This document shows positions 34,802 to 44,985 of a DNA stretch of 64,000 nt, piece after piece. The notes under the pieces are model-generated. The model did no database searches. It saw only the letters and a program-made list of their open reading frames with translations, and was not told the origin of the DNA. Position numbers and translations under genes: made by a program. Numbering within the stretch: the stretch's first letter is position 1; each line of letters begins with the position of its first letter. The DNA is from Hylemonella sp. (GTDB lineage Bacteria; Pseudomonadota; Gammaproteobacteria; Burkholderiales; Burkholderiaceae_C), in assembly GCA_030680575.1 (NCBI GenBank), contig JAUXVI010000009.1, positions 1 to 64,000 on the forward strand, in the 5' to 3' direction.

Positions 34802-35074
34802 TCACAGGGTCTCAATGGCAATCGCATGCACGCCTTGGGCGATGAAATCCTGCAGCGCATCATACACAAGGCGGTGGCGGGCCACGCGCGTCTTGCCGTC
34901 GAACAGCGGCGAGGCGATGCGCACCCGGAAATGGGTGCCAAAACCGGTGCCATTGGCGCCGGCATGCCCTGCGTGCGCGCCGCTTTCATCGATCACGTCC
35001 AGTGTGGTGGGCTGCAGGGTGGTTTGCAGGCGCTGTGCCATCTGTGCAGCGAGCGGGGAGACGTCGCTGCTCAT
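34802..35074 (-). CDS. bolA: BolA family protein
   Basis: This 90-residue protein has the BolA fold sequence: [37 protein letters not shown] and the C-terminal [10 protein letters not shown]. BolA proteins pair with monothiol glutaredoxins in Fe-S handling and influence cell shape and stress responses. The ATG overlaps the yciB stop (4 bases), so the pair is translationally coupled. Confidence 0.9.
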   Translation of the reverse strand: MSSDVSPLAAQMAQRLQTTLQPTTLDVIDESGAHAGHAGANGTGFGTHFRVRIASPLFDGKTRVARHRLVYDALQDFIAQGVHAIAIETL

Positions 35075-35613
35075 GCTTGGTCACTCTTGCCGCCGTGCAG
35101 ATGGCGCGCGATGTAGAACCCCTGGGCCACGATGAAAACCAGCGGGAAGGCATAACCCCAGAGCTTGAAATTGACCCAGTCTTCGGTGCTGTAGAACGAC
35201 GCCACATAACCATTCAGTGCCGCCATGAAAACGCAGTAGAGGATCCAGGCCTGGTTCAGCCGCATCCAGACGCCATCCGGCAATTCCAGCTGGCTGCCGA
35301 GCAGAATTTTCAGGAAATTCTTCTTCATGCCCCACAAGGCGACAGCCAGCGCAATCGCCATGGCAGCGTACAGCACGGTGGGTTTCCACATGATGAAGCG
35401 CTCGTCATGCAGCAGCAGGGTCATGGCGCCAAAGACCAGGATCAGCGCCAGCGTGATCTTGTGCATGGCCTGCAGCTTGCGGTCGATGGCATAGATCAGC
35501 GCCATTTGCAGCACGGTGGCCACCATCAGCACGCCGGTGGCCATGTAGATGTCGTAGAACTTGTAGGCCCCGAAGAACAGCAGGATGGGGAAAAAGTCGA
35601 TCAGAATTTTCAT
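35071..35613 (-). CDS. yciB: Septation protein A / YciB inner-membrane protein
   Basis: This 180-residue protein has five predicted membrane helices and family sequence [37 protein letters not shown] and [16 protein letters not shown]. YciB is linked to septation and envelope integrity. It is the first gene of yciB-bolA-parvulin. A type-A repeat fills the space between msrB and this gene. Confidence 0.92.
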   Translation of the reverse strand: MKILIDFFPILLFFGAYKFYDIYMATGVLMVATVLQMALIYAIDRKLQAMHKITLALILVFGAMTLLLHDERFIMWKPTVLYAAMAIALAVALWGMKKNFLKILLGSQLELPDGVWMRLNQAWILYCVFMAALNGYVASFYSTEDWVNFKLWGYAFPLVFIVAQGFYIARHLHGGKSDQA

Positions 35614-35659
35614 GCAGTGATTATCAGGCGTTCACACAGGCAACGGCGTATGAAGTGTC

Positions 35660-35763
35660 CCAGCGGGAAACGCCGTGGAACCGGCTTCGCCGGGCCACTG
35701 GCGTTGCCCCCTGCAAGGGGGGAGGAGGAGCGACACGCAGTGCGCGCAGCCTGGGGGTGTTCA
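35660..35763 (-). repeat. Palindromic repeat type A, copy R9 (3' of msrB)
   Basis: This full-length copy has its edge about seven bases from the msrB stop. The long hairpin is at 35669-35705 (outer AACGCC/GGCGTT, middle GTGG/CCAC, apical CCGGC/GCCGG). A CCCCCT-GCA-AGGGGG hairpin is at 35707-35721, followed by the GCGCGCAGCCTGGGGGTGT end. Read with msrB, a frame starting at CTG over the msrB stop stays open through the repeat and ends at a TGA overlapping the yciB ATG. Confidence 0.87.
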
Positions 35764-35767
35764 ATTT

Positions 35768-36175
35768 TCAGGGCTTGAATTCAAGTGAGGCGGAATTCAT
35801 GCAGTAGCGCAGGCCGGTGGGCGCCGGGCCGTCCTCGAACACATGACCCAGGTGGGCGCCGCACTGGGCACACAAGGTTTCAACGCGGACCATGCCGTGG
35901 CTGACGTCGCGCCGTTCCTCAATCGCGCCGGGCAGGGCAGCCTGCCAGAAGCTGGGCCAGCCGCAGCCGGCGTCGAACTTGGTGGTCGAATCGAACAGCT
36001 TGGCACCGCAGCAGACGCAGTGGTACTGGCCCGGCTGCCAGTGGTCTTCGTAGCGGCCGGTGAAGGGGCGCTCGGTGGCGGCGTGGCGCGTGACTTCAAA
36101 GGCGGCGGGTTCTGCGCCTTTCTTGGCCAACAGGGCTTTCCATTCGGCTTCGGTTTTCTGGACAGGATGGCTCAT
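35768..36175 (-). CDS. msrB: Peptide-methionine (R)-S-oxide reductase MsrB
   Basis: This 135-residue zinc-containing MsrB has two CxxC pairs ([18 protein letters not shown]) for structural zinc, GCGWPSFW, and the catalytic Cys in [13 protein letters not shown]. It reduces methionine-R-sulfoxide in proteins using thioredoxin. The ATG overlaps the selO stop (ATGA), coupling it to selO, which also serves oxidative stress. Confidence 0.96.
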   Translation of the reverse strand: MSHPVQKTEAEWKALLAKKGAEPAAFEVTRHAATERPFTGRYEDHWQPGQYHCVCCGAKLFDSTTKFDAGCGWPSFWQAALPGAIEERRDVSHGMVRVETLCAQCGAHLGHVFEDGPAPTGLRYCMNSASLEFKP

Positions 36176-37653
36176 GATGAACAGCTGATTTCAATCGTTG
36201 AGGCCCAGTCGGGCGGGAAAGACGCCTGGGCTTCGAAGCCCGGGTGTTCGTCGAAAGGATTTTCCAGCAAGGCCTGCAGGCTGGCGAGACCGGCAAAGTC
36301 TTTCTCCCGCGCCTGCCGGATCGCCAGCTCGCCCAGGTGGTTGCGCAGCACGAACTTGGGGTTGGTTTTGAGCATCAAATCGGCACTTGGCCCTTGATCC
36401 GCCTGTGCCAGGCGCTCTGAATATTGTAGCAACCAGGCATCCAGACCGGTGCGATCAAGGAACAGGTCGCGTACCGGGGTGGTGTTGCCATTGGCGGCGA
36501 AATGGCTCAGGCGGCGCCAGAAGATGGTGTAGTCGACCCGGTCCTGCGCCAGCAGCTTGAGAATGCCGTCAATCAGGGCGCGGTCCTCCGGATGGGGCTG
36601 CAGCAGGCCCAGCTTGGCCCGCATGCGCGCTTCCAGCTCGGCCGGGAACACGGTCTTGTAGGACTCCAGCGCTGCCAGCGCCAGTTCCTGCTCGCCGATC
36701 AGCGGCAGCAGCGCCTGCCCCAGGCAGAACAGGTTCCAGTAGGCGATGTTGGGCTGGCGGTTGTAGGCGTAGCGGCCCTGGGTGTCAGAGTGGTTGCAGA
36801 TGTGGGCCGGTTCGAAGGCGTCCAGAAACTGGAACGGGCCGTAGTCGATGGTCAGGCCCAGGATGCTCATGTTGTCGGTGTTCATCACGCCGTGGCAGAA
36901 GCCCACCGCCTGCCACTGCGCCAGCATGGCGGCGGTGCGCTCGCTCACCGCTTCCAGCAGCGCGGCATAGGGGTTGCCGGCAAACTTGTCCGTGTGGCGG
37001 CAGTCCGGGTAGAAGCTGTCGATGACGAAGTCGGCCAACTGGCGCAATTGCTCGTGCTGGCCGCTGTAAGCGAAATGCTCGAAATGGCCGAAGCGGATGA
37101 AGCTCGGCGCCACCCGCGTCACCACGGCAGCGGTTTCGATGGTTTCGCGGCGGATCGGGGCGTCCGAACCCGTGACGCACAGGGCGCGCGTGGTCGGGAT
37201 GCCCAGGGCGTGCATGGCTTCGCTGGCCAGAAACTCGCGGATGCTGGAACGCAGCACGGCACGGCCGTCGCCCATGCGTGAGTAGGGCGTGCGCCCGGCC
37301 CCTTTCAGCTGCACTTCCAGGCCACCGTCGGTTTCGCCCAGCAGCAGGGCGCGGCCGTCGCCGAGCTGGCCGGCCCAGACGCCGAACTGATGGCCGCTGT
37401 AGACCGTGGCCAGAGGCGCGCTGCCTTCCAGAGCTTGATTGCCGGTGAAGGCCACCAGGGCGGCGTCGGAGTCGAGCCAGTCGTGTGACAAGCCCAGCTC
37501 GCCGGCCACGGCGTCGCTGCGCCCGACCCAGTAAGGGGCGGGCAGGGGCGTGGGCATGAGCCGGGTATGGAAATCCGGTCCCAGGTCAGCAAAGCGGTTG
37601 CGCCAGTGCAGGCCGCTGGTCGTCTGCGGTGCGGCGGGAGTCTCAACAGTCAT
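36172..37653 (-). CDS. selO: Protein adenylyltransferase SelO (YdiU family)
   Basis: This 493-residue pseudokinase-fold enzyme transfers AMP to Ser/Thr/Tyr of target proteins. The family marks are [58 protein letters not shown] (metal and catalytic residues) and [15 protein letters not shown]. An alternative ATG at 37710 would add 19 residues and overlap nothing essential; the shorter start is preferred. Unlike animal SelO no C-terminal selenocysteine is evident. It forms a coupled pair with msrB and follows the Crp/Fnr gene. Confidence 0.92.
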   Translation of the reverse strand: MTVETPAAPQTTSGLHWRNRFADLGPDFHTRLMPTPLPAPYWVGRSDAVAGELGLSHDWLDSDAALVAFTGNQALEGSAPLATVYSGHQFGVWAGQLGDGRALLLGETDGGLEVQLKGAGRTPYSRMGDGRAVLRSSIREFLASEAMHALGIPTTRALCVTGSDAPIRRETIETAAVVTRVAPSFIRFGHFEHFAYSGQHEQLRQLADFVIDSFYPDCRHTDKFAGNPYAALLEAVSERTAAMLAQWQAVGFCHGVMNTDNMSILGLTIDYGPFQFLDAFEPAHICNHSDTQGRYAYNRQPNIAYWNLFCLGQALLPLIGEQELALAALESYKTVFPAELEARMRAKLGLLQPHPEDRALIDGILKLLAQDRVDYTIFWRRLSHFAANGNTTPVRDLFLDRTGLDAWLLQYSERLAQADQGPSADLMLKTNPKFVLRNHLGELAIRQAREKDFAGLASLQALLENPFDEHPGFEAQASFPPDWASTIEISCSS

Positions 37654-37713
37654 GCCGGCATTGTCCCGCAGTGGCTGCAGGCCTGCCGCCCGAAGGGCTA
37701 TCACCGCCATGGC

Positions 37714-38403
37714 TTAGGTCGAGGCGGTTTCCTCGAGGTAACGGCCCAGTGCCGCATCGTCCAGGATGGCGACGCGGCCGAGATCGCTGGAGACAATGCC
37801 GCGCTCGGCAAGCTGGCGCAACACGCGGTTGACGGTCTGGCGCGACAGGCCGACCAGGGTGCCGAGTTCTTCCTGCGTCAGGTAGAGGCGGCGCGTGCTG
37901 CGCCAGAACAGGCGGCTCAGGTAGAGCGCCACCCGGTGCTCGGGGGCGCGAATGCGGCCGGCCTCGATCAGCGCCATGGCCTGGCCCAGCCGCATGTTGA
38001 GGTGCTGCACCAGGTACTGGTTGAAGCGCAGGTTGCCCTGTTGCAGCTCGGTAAAGAGATCGCGCGGCAAGCACATCAGCCAGCTGTCGCGCAGGGCCAC
38101 CACGGCATAACGGCGCAGCTCGCCCTTGAGTACCGAGCCTTCGCCGAACCATTCGCCATCGGGCACGCCGATGAAGGCCGAGCGTCGGCCGTCGGCCGCT
38201 TCGGTCTGCAACTTGACTAGGCCATGCAGCACCGCGTACCAGCCTTGCACCGGCTGACCAGCTGACAGCACGGTCTGCCCTTTGTTGGCCTGGAGCAGTT
38301 CGACCTGTTGCGTCAATTGCGCCTGACTGGCAGCGTCGAGGCTGGTGAACCAGGGCTGGGTGGCCAGGAAGTGCCGGGCCAGGAGGCGTGCATCGCAAAG
38401 CAT
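37714..38403 (-). CDS. Crp/Fnr-family transcriptional regulator
   Basis: This 229-residue protein has an N-terminal cyclic-nucleotide-binding-like beta-barrel (about 20-130, GEWFGEGSVLKGE) and a C-terminal winged helix whose recognition helix is LTQEELGTLVGLSRQTVNRV (about 175-195). No Fnr-type N-terminal cysteine cluster is seen, and the classic cAMP-contact RSA segment is not evident, so the effector is unknown. It is divergent from the AlkK-like ligase gene; two palindromes between them are candidate binding sites. Confidence 0.88.
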   Translation of the reverse strand: MLCDARLLARHFLATQPWFTSLDAASQAQLTQQVELLQANKGQTVLSAGQPVQGWYAVLHGLVKLQTEAADGRRSAFIGVPDGEWFGEGSVLKGELRRYAVVALRDSWLMCLPRDLFTELQQGNLRFNQYLVQHLNMRLGQAMALIEAGRIRAPEHRVALYLSRLFWRSTRRLYLTQEELGTLVGLSRQTVNRVLRQLAERGIVSSDLGRVAILDDAALGRYLEETAST

Positions 38404-38472
38404 GCGGCGATTGTGCTGCAGTTGGCGTGAGGATTGAGGGTTTCTACCAAGAAGGTGTCAGCCGGGCGACAG

Positions 38473-38488
38473 AGATTGCATGCAATCT
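38473..38488. promoter_or_regulatory. Perfect 16-bp palindrome, candidate operator
   Basis: AGATTGCA/TGCAATCT is a perfect palindrome in the 198-bp region between the Crp/Fnr gene and the acyl-CoA ligase gene. It lies 70 bp upstream of the Crp/Fnr ATG and 113 bp upstream of the ligase ATG. The binding protein is unknown; autoregulation by the adjacent Crp/Fnr protein is one option. Confidence 0.5.
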
Positions 38489-38493
38489 GGGCT

Positions 38494-38512
38494 GATGCCA
38501 TAGTTTGGCATC
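38494..38512. promoter_or_regulatory. Second inverted repeat, candidate operator
   Basis: GATGCCA (38494-38500) and TGGCATC (38506-38512) are perfect 7-bp arms with a 5-bp spacer, only 5 bp from the previous palindrome. The sequence differs from it, suggesting a second regulator or a second site type. Confidence 0.45.
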
Positions 38513-38601
38513 GATGCCGGAGCGATACTCCGGCCAAGGGATGCGCCTGCCAGCCATGCCCGACATGAAAATGATGAGTTTGACAACCAGGAGATGTGTC
38601 C

Positions 38602-40245
<1,644 letters not shown>

Positions 40246-40286
40246 GGATGGCGGGATTCGGGCCGTGAGTCGCAAACGCGATAGTT

Positions 40287-40302
40287 CTAGGGCAATCCCT
40301 AG
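40287..40302. promoter_or_regulatory. Inverted repeat upstream of the HAAT binding-protein gene
   Basis: CTAGGG-CAAT-CCCTAG has perfect 6-bp arms. It lies 59 bp upstream of the substrate-binding protein ATG. Its position fits an activator or repressor site for the transporter; a NarL/FixJ-type regulator is a guess from the symmetry and spacing only. Confidence 0.45.
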
Positions 40303-40360
40303 CGACTTGCGGCACGAATCCCTGTACGCTGACCCTGTTTTGACAACGAGGAGACATTAG

Positions 40361-41593
40361 ATGAAGTTCAGCATGAAAATCGTCGCAGCCTCGGCTGCCC
40401 TGGCCTTGACAGGCGCCGCTTTTGCCCAGAAGGGCGAAACCGTCAAGATTGCCTGGATTGATCCGCTCTCTGGTCTGATGGCGCCGGTCGGTGCCAACCA
40501 GGTCAAGAGCTTCCAGTTCTTTGCCGACAAGTTCAGCGGCGCGGCCAACCCGGCAGGCGTGAAGTTCGAGATCGTCGCCCTGGACAACAAACTCAGCCCG
40601 GCCGAAAGCCTGAATCAACTCAAGGCGGCGATCGACCAGGGGGTGCGTTACATCACCCAGGGCAACGGCTCTTCCGTGGCGGGCGCCCTGATCGATGCCG
40701 TCAACAAGCACAACGAGCGCAACCCCGGCAAGGAAGTGATCTACCTGAACCACTCGGCCGTGGACCCCGATTTCACCAACAGCAAGTGCAGCTACTGGCA
40801 CTTCCGTTTCGATGCCGACACGTCGATGAAGCTGGAAGCCATGACCACCTTCATGAAAGACGACCAGAGCGTCAAGAAGGTCTACCTGCTGAACCAGAAC
40901 TACTCGCACGGGCATCAGGTGGCCAAGTTTGCTAAGGAAAACCTGGCGCGCAAGCGCCCGGATGTGCAAATCGTCGGTGAAGACCTGCATCCGCTGGCCC
41001 AGGTGCGCGATTTTGCGCCCTACATCGCCAAGATCAAGGCCTCCGGCGCCGATACCGTGATCACCGGCAACTGGGGCTCCGACCTGGCGCTGCTGGTCAA
41101 GGCCGCCAATGAGGGCGGTTACGCGGGCAAGTTCTACACCTATTACACCGGTGTGTCCGGTACGCCGACGGCGCTGGGCACGGGTGGTGCCGGTCGGGTG
41201 TACCAGGTGTCCTACAACCACTACAACATGGGTGGTGACATGGGCAAGTGGCAGGCCGAGTACAAGGCCAAGTTCAAGGATGACTTCTACACCGGCTCCG
41301 TGATCCATATCCTCAAGGCGCTCGGAGAGTCCATGGCCAAGGCCAAGTCGACCGATCCGGTCAAGGTCGCAGCGGCCCTTGAAGGTCTGAAGTTCAACAG
41401 CTACAACGGCGAAGTCGAGATGCGCAAGACCGACCACCAGTTGCAGCAGCCGCTGTACCTGACGGTCTGGCAGAAGGCTGACAAGAAGTTCCCCTACAGC
41501 CCGGAGAACACTGGCATGACCTTGGCCCTGGTGAAGGAGTTCCCGGCCTACATTGCCAGCACGCCGACCAGCTGCCAGATGAAGCGTCCCTGA
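40361..41593 (+). CDS. HAAT-family ABC transporter substrate-binding protein (LivK-like)
   Basis: This 410-residue periplasmic protein has a signal peptide (KIVAASAALALTGAAFA, cleavage after AFA) and a type-I periplasmic binding fold (IAWIDPLSGLMAPVG, VRYITQGNGSSVAGALIDAV, DTVITGNWGSDLALLVKAA). The family binds branched-chain amino acids, but also amides, urea and organic acids. Placement between acyl-CoA genes argues against assuming leucine. The ribosome site AGGAG is upstream. A strong terminator follows, so the binding protein is probably made in excess over the permeases. Confidence 0.88.
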   Translation: MKFSMKIVAASAALALTGAAFAQKGETVKIAWIDPLSGLMAPVGANQVKSFQFFADKFSGAANPAGVKFEIVALDNKLSPAESLNQLKAAIDQGVRYITQGNGSSVAGALIDAVNKHNERNPGKEVIYLNHSAVDPDFTNSKCSYWHFRFDADTSMKLEAMTTFMKDDQSVKKVYLLNQNYSHGHQVAKFAKENLARKRPDVQIVGEDLHPLAQVRDFAPYIAKIKASGADTVITGNWGSDLALLVKAANEGGYAGKFYTYYTGVSGTPTALGTGGAGRVYQVSYNHYNMGGDMGKWQAEYKAKFKDDFYTGSVIHILKALGESMAKAKSTDPVKVAAALEGLKFNSYNGEVEMRKTDHQLQQPLYLTVWQKADKKFPYSPENTGMTLALVKEFPAYIASTPTSCQMKRP

Positions 41594-41616
41594 GTCTGCG
41601 CAGGAGGGACAAGCGT

Positions 41617-41656
41617 AAGGGCCCGATTGGTGCAAGGCGGTCGGGCCCTTGTTTTT
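41617..41656 (+). terminator. Rho-independent terminator after the binding-protein gene
   Basis: A perfect 10-bp stem (AAGGGCCCGA at 41617-41626 with TCGGGCCCTT at 41641-41650) is followed by GTTTTT. It lies 24 bases after the stop and 78 bases before livH, so it may separate or attenuate expression of the permease genes. Confidence 0.88.
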
Positions 41657-41733
41657 GCCCGCCCGGGAGGGCTCTGACAATCCCGATGCACATGTATTGA
41701 CGTCTGTACCGCAGACACAGAAGGTTTTTCCAA

Positions 41734-42768
41734 ATGGAGTTTTTCATCATCTCCATGCTCAACGGTTTGAGCTACGGGCTGCTGCTGTTCATGCTCAGTT
41801 CCGGGCTCACGCTGATTTTCAGCATGATGGGTGTGCTCAATTTCGCGCATGCCAGCTTCTATATGCTGGGTGCCTACATCGGTTACTCGGTGGCCAGCCT
41901 GGTCGGTTTCTGGCCCGGCCTGGTGGTTGCCCCGCTGGTGGTGGGGGTGCTTGGCGCAGTGTTCGAGCGTCTGGCCCTGCGCAAGGTGCACAAGTTCGGT
42001 CATGTACCGGAACTGCTGATCACTTTCGGTTTGTCCTACATCATCCTGGAACTGGTGCAACTGGTCTGGGGCCGTACGGCGCTGGAATTCCGGCCGCCCG
42101 AGCTGCTGCAAGGGCCAATGTTCACACTGATCCATCATTCCCTGCATGGACTGAGTCTGGTCTGGGGGGCGGCACCCGCTGAGATGTGCCAGGCCGCTGA
42201 TGCCGCGGTCCGGGTGGTCTGTTCGCCATTCCCTGCCACGCGCGGCTTCATGATGACGGTGGCCTTGTGCATGCTGGTGGCCTTGTGGCTGCTGCTGACG
42301 CGCAGCCGCATCGGCCTGGTGATCCAGGCCGCGTTGACGCACCCGGAGATGGCCGAGGCATTGGGCCACAACGTGCCCCGTGTTTTCATGCTGGTGTTCG
42401 GTGCCGGTGCGGCACTGGCGGGGTTGGGGGGCGTGATCGGCGGTAGCACGTTTGTGACCGAACCCGCGATGGCCGGTACGGTCGGCTCCGTCATCTTCGT
42501 GGTGGTGGTGGTGGGCGGGCTGGGTTCCTTGTCCGGTGCTTTCCTGGCGTCCGTGCTGATCGGGGTGATCCAGACCTTTGCCGTGGCCTTCGACTACTCC
42601 TTCATCACACTGGCGCAGCAGCTGAACATCGAACTCAGCGAAACGCTCAAGGCCAACTCGGTCATCAAGCTCACCTTGTCACAGGTGGCCCCCATCCTGC
42701 CTTATCTGTTCCTGGTCCTGATTCTGATCTTCCGGCCCAAGGGTTTGCTGGGTACGCGAGAGGAATGA
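41734..42768 (+). CDS. livH: HAAT ABC transporter permease LivH
   Basis: This 344-residue inner-membrane permease has about eight hydrophobic helices, the N-terminal NGLSYGLLLFMLSSGLTLIF and family core GAGAALAGLGGVIGG. An approximately 30-residue extracytoplasmic loop (about 125-165, with Cys-containing EMCQAADAAV) is longer than usual. It pairs with LivM to form the channel. The next gene is separated by a type-A repeat. Confidence 0.92.
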   Translation: MEFFIISMLNGLSYGLLLFMLSSGLTLIFSMMGVLNFAHASFYMLGAYIGYSVASLVGFWPGLVVAPLVVGVLGAVFERLALRKVHKFGHVPELLITFGLSYIILELVQLVWGRTALEFRPPELLQGPMFTLIHHSLHGLSLVWGAAPAEMCQAADAAVRVVCSPFPATRGFMMTVALCMLVALWLLLTRSRIGLVIQAALTHPEMAEALGHNVPRVFMLVFGAGAALAGLGGVIGGSTFVTEPAMAGTVGSVIFVVVVVGGLGSLSGAFLASVLIGVIQTFAVAFDYSFITLAQQLNIELSETLKANSVIKLTLSQVAPILPYLFLVLILIFRPKGLLGTREE

Positions 42769-42770
42769 AC

Positions 42771-42856
42771 ATGAAACACCCCCGTAGCGCCTTCGGCGCC
42801 ACCCCCTCAAGGGGGCGCTACCAGCGGCCCGGCAAAGCCGGTTCCGCGGTAGCCCT
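42771..42856 (+). repeat. Palindromic repeat type A, copy R6 (between livH and livM)
   Basis: The ACACCCCC edge begins seven bases after the livH stop. It has a GCGCC-TTC-GGCGC hairpin, a CCCCCTCAAGGGGG hairpin and the long hairpin at 42817-42853 (outer GCTACC/GGTAGC, middle GCGG/CCGC, apical CCGGC/GCCGG). A 49-codon frame (ATG at 42771, two bases after the livH stop; MKHPRSAFGATPSRG) runs through it and ends at 42920 in a GTGA overlap with the livM start. Confidence 0.87.
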
Positions 42857-42916
42857 TGGTTTGCATCGTGTCATGCAACCGTCTTTGCTGAAACAGTGTG
42901 CAATGGAAATCGCCAA

Positions 42917-44206
42917 GTGAAGCAGTATTACGAATTCAAACCCTACAACGTCGGACGCTGGATCGTCTGGGGGCTGTTTGCCCTGATCCTGCTGCTGGCG
43001 CCCAAGGTCTTTACCAGCAGCCTGTCGGTCACCATGCTGTCGCAGATGGGGATTGCCATCATTGCCTGCCTGTCCTACAACATGCTGCTGGGGCAGGGCG
43101 GCATGCTGAGTTTCGGCCATGCGGTGTATTCCGGCCTGGGCTCCTACATGGCCATCCATGCCCTCAACATGGTGAGCAATGGCGCCTTGCCGATTCCTGT
43201 GAGCCTGCTGCCCATCATCGGCGGCTTCGCCGGCCTGGCCTTTGCCGTGCTGTTCGGTTATGTCACGACACGCAAGTCCGGCACACCGTTTGCCATGATC
43301 ACGCTGGGCATGGCCGAACTGGTGTTTGCCATGTCGCTGATGTTCTCCGAGTTCTTCGGTGGCGAAGCCGGTGTGTCTGGCAACCGGGTGGCCGGCCAGT
43401 CCTTCTTTGGCATCACCTACGGGCCGGCAACCCAGATCTATTACCTGATCGCGGTCTACACCTTTGTCTGCGTGGCGCTGATGTTCGCCTTCACGCGCAC
43501 GCCGCTGGGCCGCATCCTGAATGCCGTGCGCGACAACCCGGAGCGCGTCGAGTTCATCGGCTACAGCACCCAGCGTGTGCGTTACTTGGCTTTCATCATC
43601 TCCGGCTTCTTTGCCGGCGTTGCTGGCGGCCTGGGCAGCCTGCTGTTCGAGATCGTCACGGCCGAGGTGGTCGGAACGGGGCGCTCAGGTGCCTATCTGC
43701 TGTTCACCTTCCTCGGCGGCGCGACTTTCTTTTTTGGTCCTATCCTGGGCGGCATCCTGATGGTGATTGCCTTTGTGCTGCTGTCGGAGTTCACCAAGGC
43801 CTGGCTGCTCTATCTGGGCCTGATCTTTCTCTTCATGGTGATGTACGCGCCAGGCGGCATTGCCAGCCTGATCATGATGAACCTGCGCGTGGCGTCCTTT
43901 GGTCTGCTGCGGCGCTTGTGGGTGAGCTACCTGGCGCTTGGCGTGTCCGCGCTGGTGGTGTTGCTGGGCGCGGCCGTGATGATCGAGATGGTCTACCACC
44001 TGCAACTCAATGCCGCCATGGGGCCAATGCTGAAGTTCGTGGGCATCGAGTTCGACACCAGCAGCCTGGACCACTGGTTTGGAGCCGTGTTCGTCTTGCT
44101 GACCGGCCTGGGCCTGTTCGAGCTGTGCCGCCGCCAGTTCATTCTGGAATGGGGTGAGGTTCAGGAAGAGATCGAAAAAGAAATCAAGCGGAGGGAGACA
44201 CTGTGA
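42917..44206 (+). CDS. livM: HAAT ABC transporter permease LivM with C-terminal extension
   Basis: This 429-residue inner-membrane permease has the core LGQGGMLSFGHAVYSGLGSY (about 50), RTPLGRILNAVRDNPERVEF (about 195) and GPILGGILMVIAF. The family usually ends after the YAPGGI segment (about 315). Here about 115 more residues follow, with two extra hydrophobic helices and a charged tail (WGEVQEEIEKEIKRRETL) near the cytosolic ATPases. The GTG at 42917 is chosen over GTG 42896 because it overlaps the preceding small frame (GTGA). The stop overlaps livG. Confidence 0.9.
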   Translation: MKQYYEFKPYNVGRWIVWGLFALILLLAPKVFTSSLSVTMLSQMGIAIIACLSYNMLLGQGGMLSFGHAVYSGLGSYMAIHALNMVSNGALPIPVSLLPIIGGFAGLAFAVLFGYVTTRKSGTPFAMITLGMAELVFAMSLMFSEFFGGEAGVSGNRVAGQSFFGITYGPATQIYYLIAVYTFVCVALMFAFTRTPLGRILNAVRDNPERVEFIGYSTQRVRYLAFIISGFFAGVAGGLGSLLFEIVTAEVVGTGRSGAYLLFTFLGGATFFFGPILGGILMVIAFVLLSEFTKAWLLYLGLIFLFMVMYAPGGIASLIMMNLRVASFGLLRRLWVSYLALGVSALVVLLGAAVMIEMVYHLQLNAAMGPMLKFVGIEFDTSSLDHWFGAVFVLLTGLGLFELCRRQFILEWGEVQEEIEKEIKRRETL

Positions 44207-44985
44207 GTGAAGCACAAACCTGCGCTCTTGAACTGAAGGACCTGCGCAAGAGCTTCGGCAAGACCGAAATCATCCGTGGCGTCAACCTGGCGGTCCAGGC
44301 CGGCGAGCGGGTGGCCGTGATCGGCCCGAACGGAGCCGGCAAGTCCACGCTGTTCAATCTGATCAGTGGCCGCTTCGGGGCCACCAGCGGCGAAGTGCTG
44401 CTGCACGGCCAGCGTATCGATGGCAAGAAGCCGTACGAGATCAACCGCATGGGCTTGTCGCGCAGCTTCCAGATCACTAACATTTTTCCCAAGCTCAGCG
44501 TGTTCGAGAACCTGCGCTGCGCGGTGTTGTGGAGCCTGGGCTACCGTTACACCTTCTTCAAGTTCCTGGCCGACCTGGAAGATGCGAACGAGCGGACCGA
44601 GCAGTTGATGGAAATGATCCGGCTCGACAAGAAGCGCGATGTGCTGGCGGTGAACCTGACGTACGCCGAGCAGCGGGCGCTGGAAATCGGCGTCACCATT
44701 GCCGGTGGCGCCAGCGTCATCCTGCTGGATGAGCCGACCGCCGGCATGAGCAAGAGCGAAACGGCGCGCTTCATCCACCTGATCCGCGAAGTGACCGAAG
44801 GTAAAACCTTGCTGACGGTGGAGCATGACATGGGTGTGGTGTTCGGCCTGGCCGACAAGATTGCGGTGGTGGTCTACGGCGAGGTGATCGCTTTCGACAC
44901 GCCCGAGGCTGTGCGCGCCAATGCCAAGGTGCAAGAGGCCTATCTCGGCTCGGCCGTGGCCGATGCCCAGGCCGGAGGACATTGA
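44203..44985 (+). CDS. livG: HAAT ABC transporter ATP-binding protein LivG
   Basis: This 260-residue ABC ATPase has Walker A GPNGAGKST (about 44) with the family RSFQITNIFPKLSVFENL. The signature region is LTYAEQRALEIGVTIAGGA, Walker B VILLDEPTAGMS and the H-loop VEHDMG. The signature reads YAEQR instead of SGGQQ, weaker than usual. The GTG start overlaps the livM stop (GTGA). It pairs with LivF to power transport. Confidence 0.92.
   Translation: MSEAQTCALELKDLRKSFGKTEIIRGVNLAVQAGERVAVIGPNGAGKSTLFNLISGRFGATSGEVLLHGQRIDGKKPYEINRMGLSRSFQITNIFPKLSVFENLRCAVLWSLGYRYTFFKFLADLEDANERTEQLMEMIRLDKKRDVLAVNLTYAEQRALEIGVTIAGGASVILLDEPTAGMSKSETARFIHLIREVTEGKTLLTVEHDMGVVFGLADKIAVVVYGEVIAFDTPEAVRANAKVQEAYLGSAVADAQAGGH

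Noticed and set aside
38579-38584. TTGACA just before the acyl-CoA ligase gene, as a -35 box
   Set aside because: Only 18 bases from the ATG, leaving no room for a -10 and leader; it is part of the ribosome-site leader.
42898-44157. 419-codon plus-strand frame overlapping livM
   Set aside because: Alternative frame of livM, Arg/His-rich without membrane helices; livM itself has clear permease motifs.
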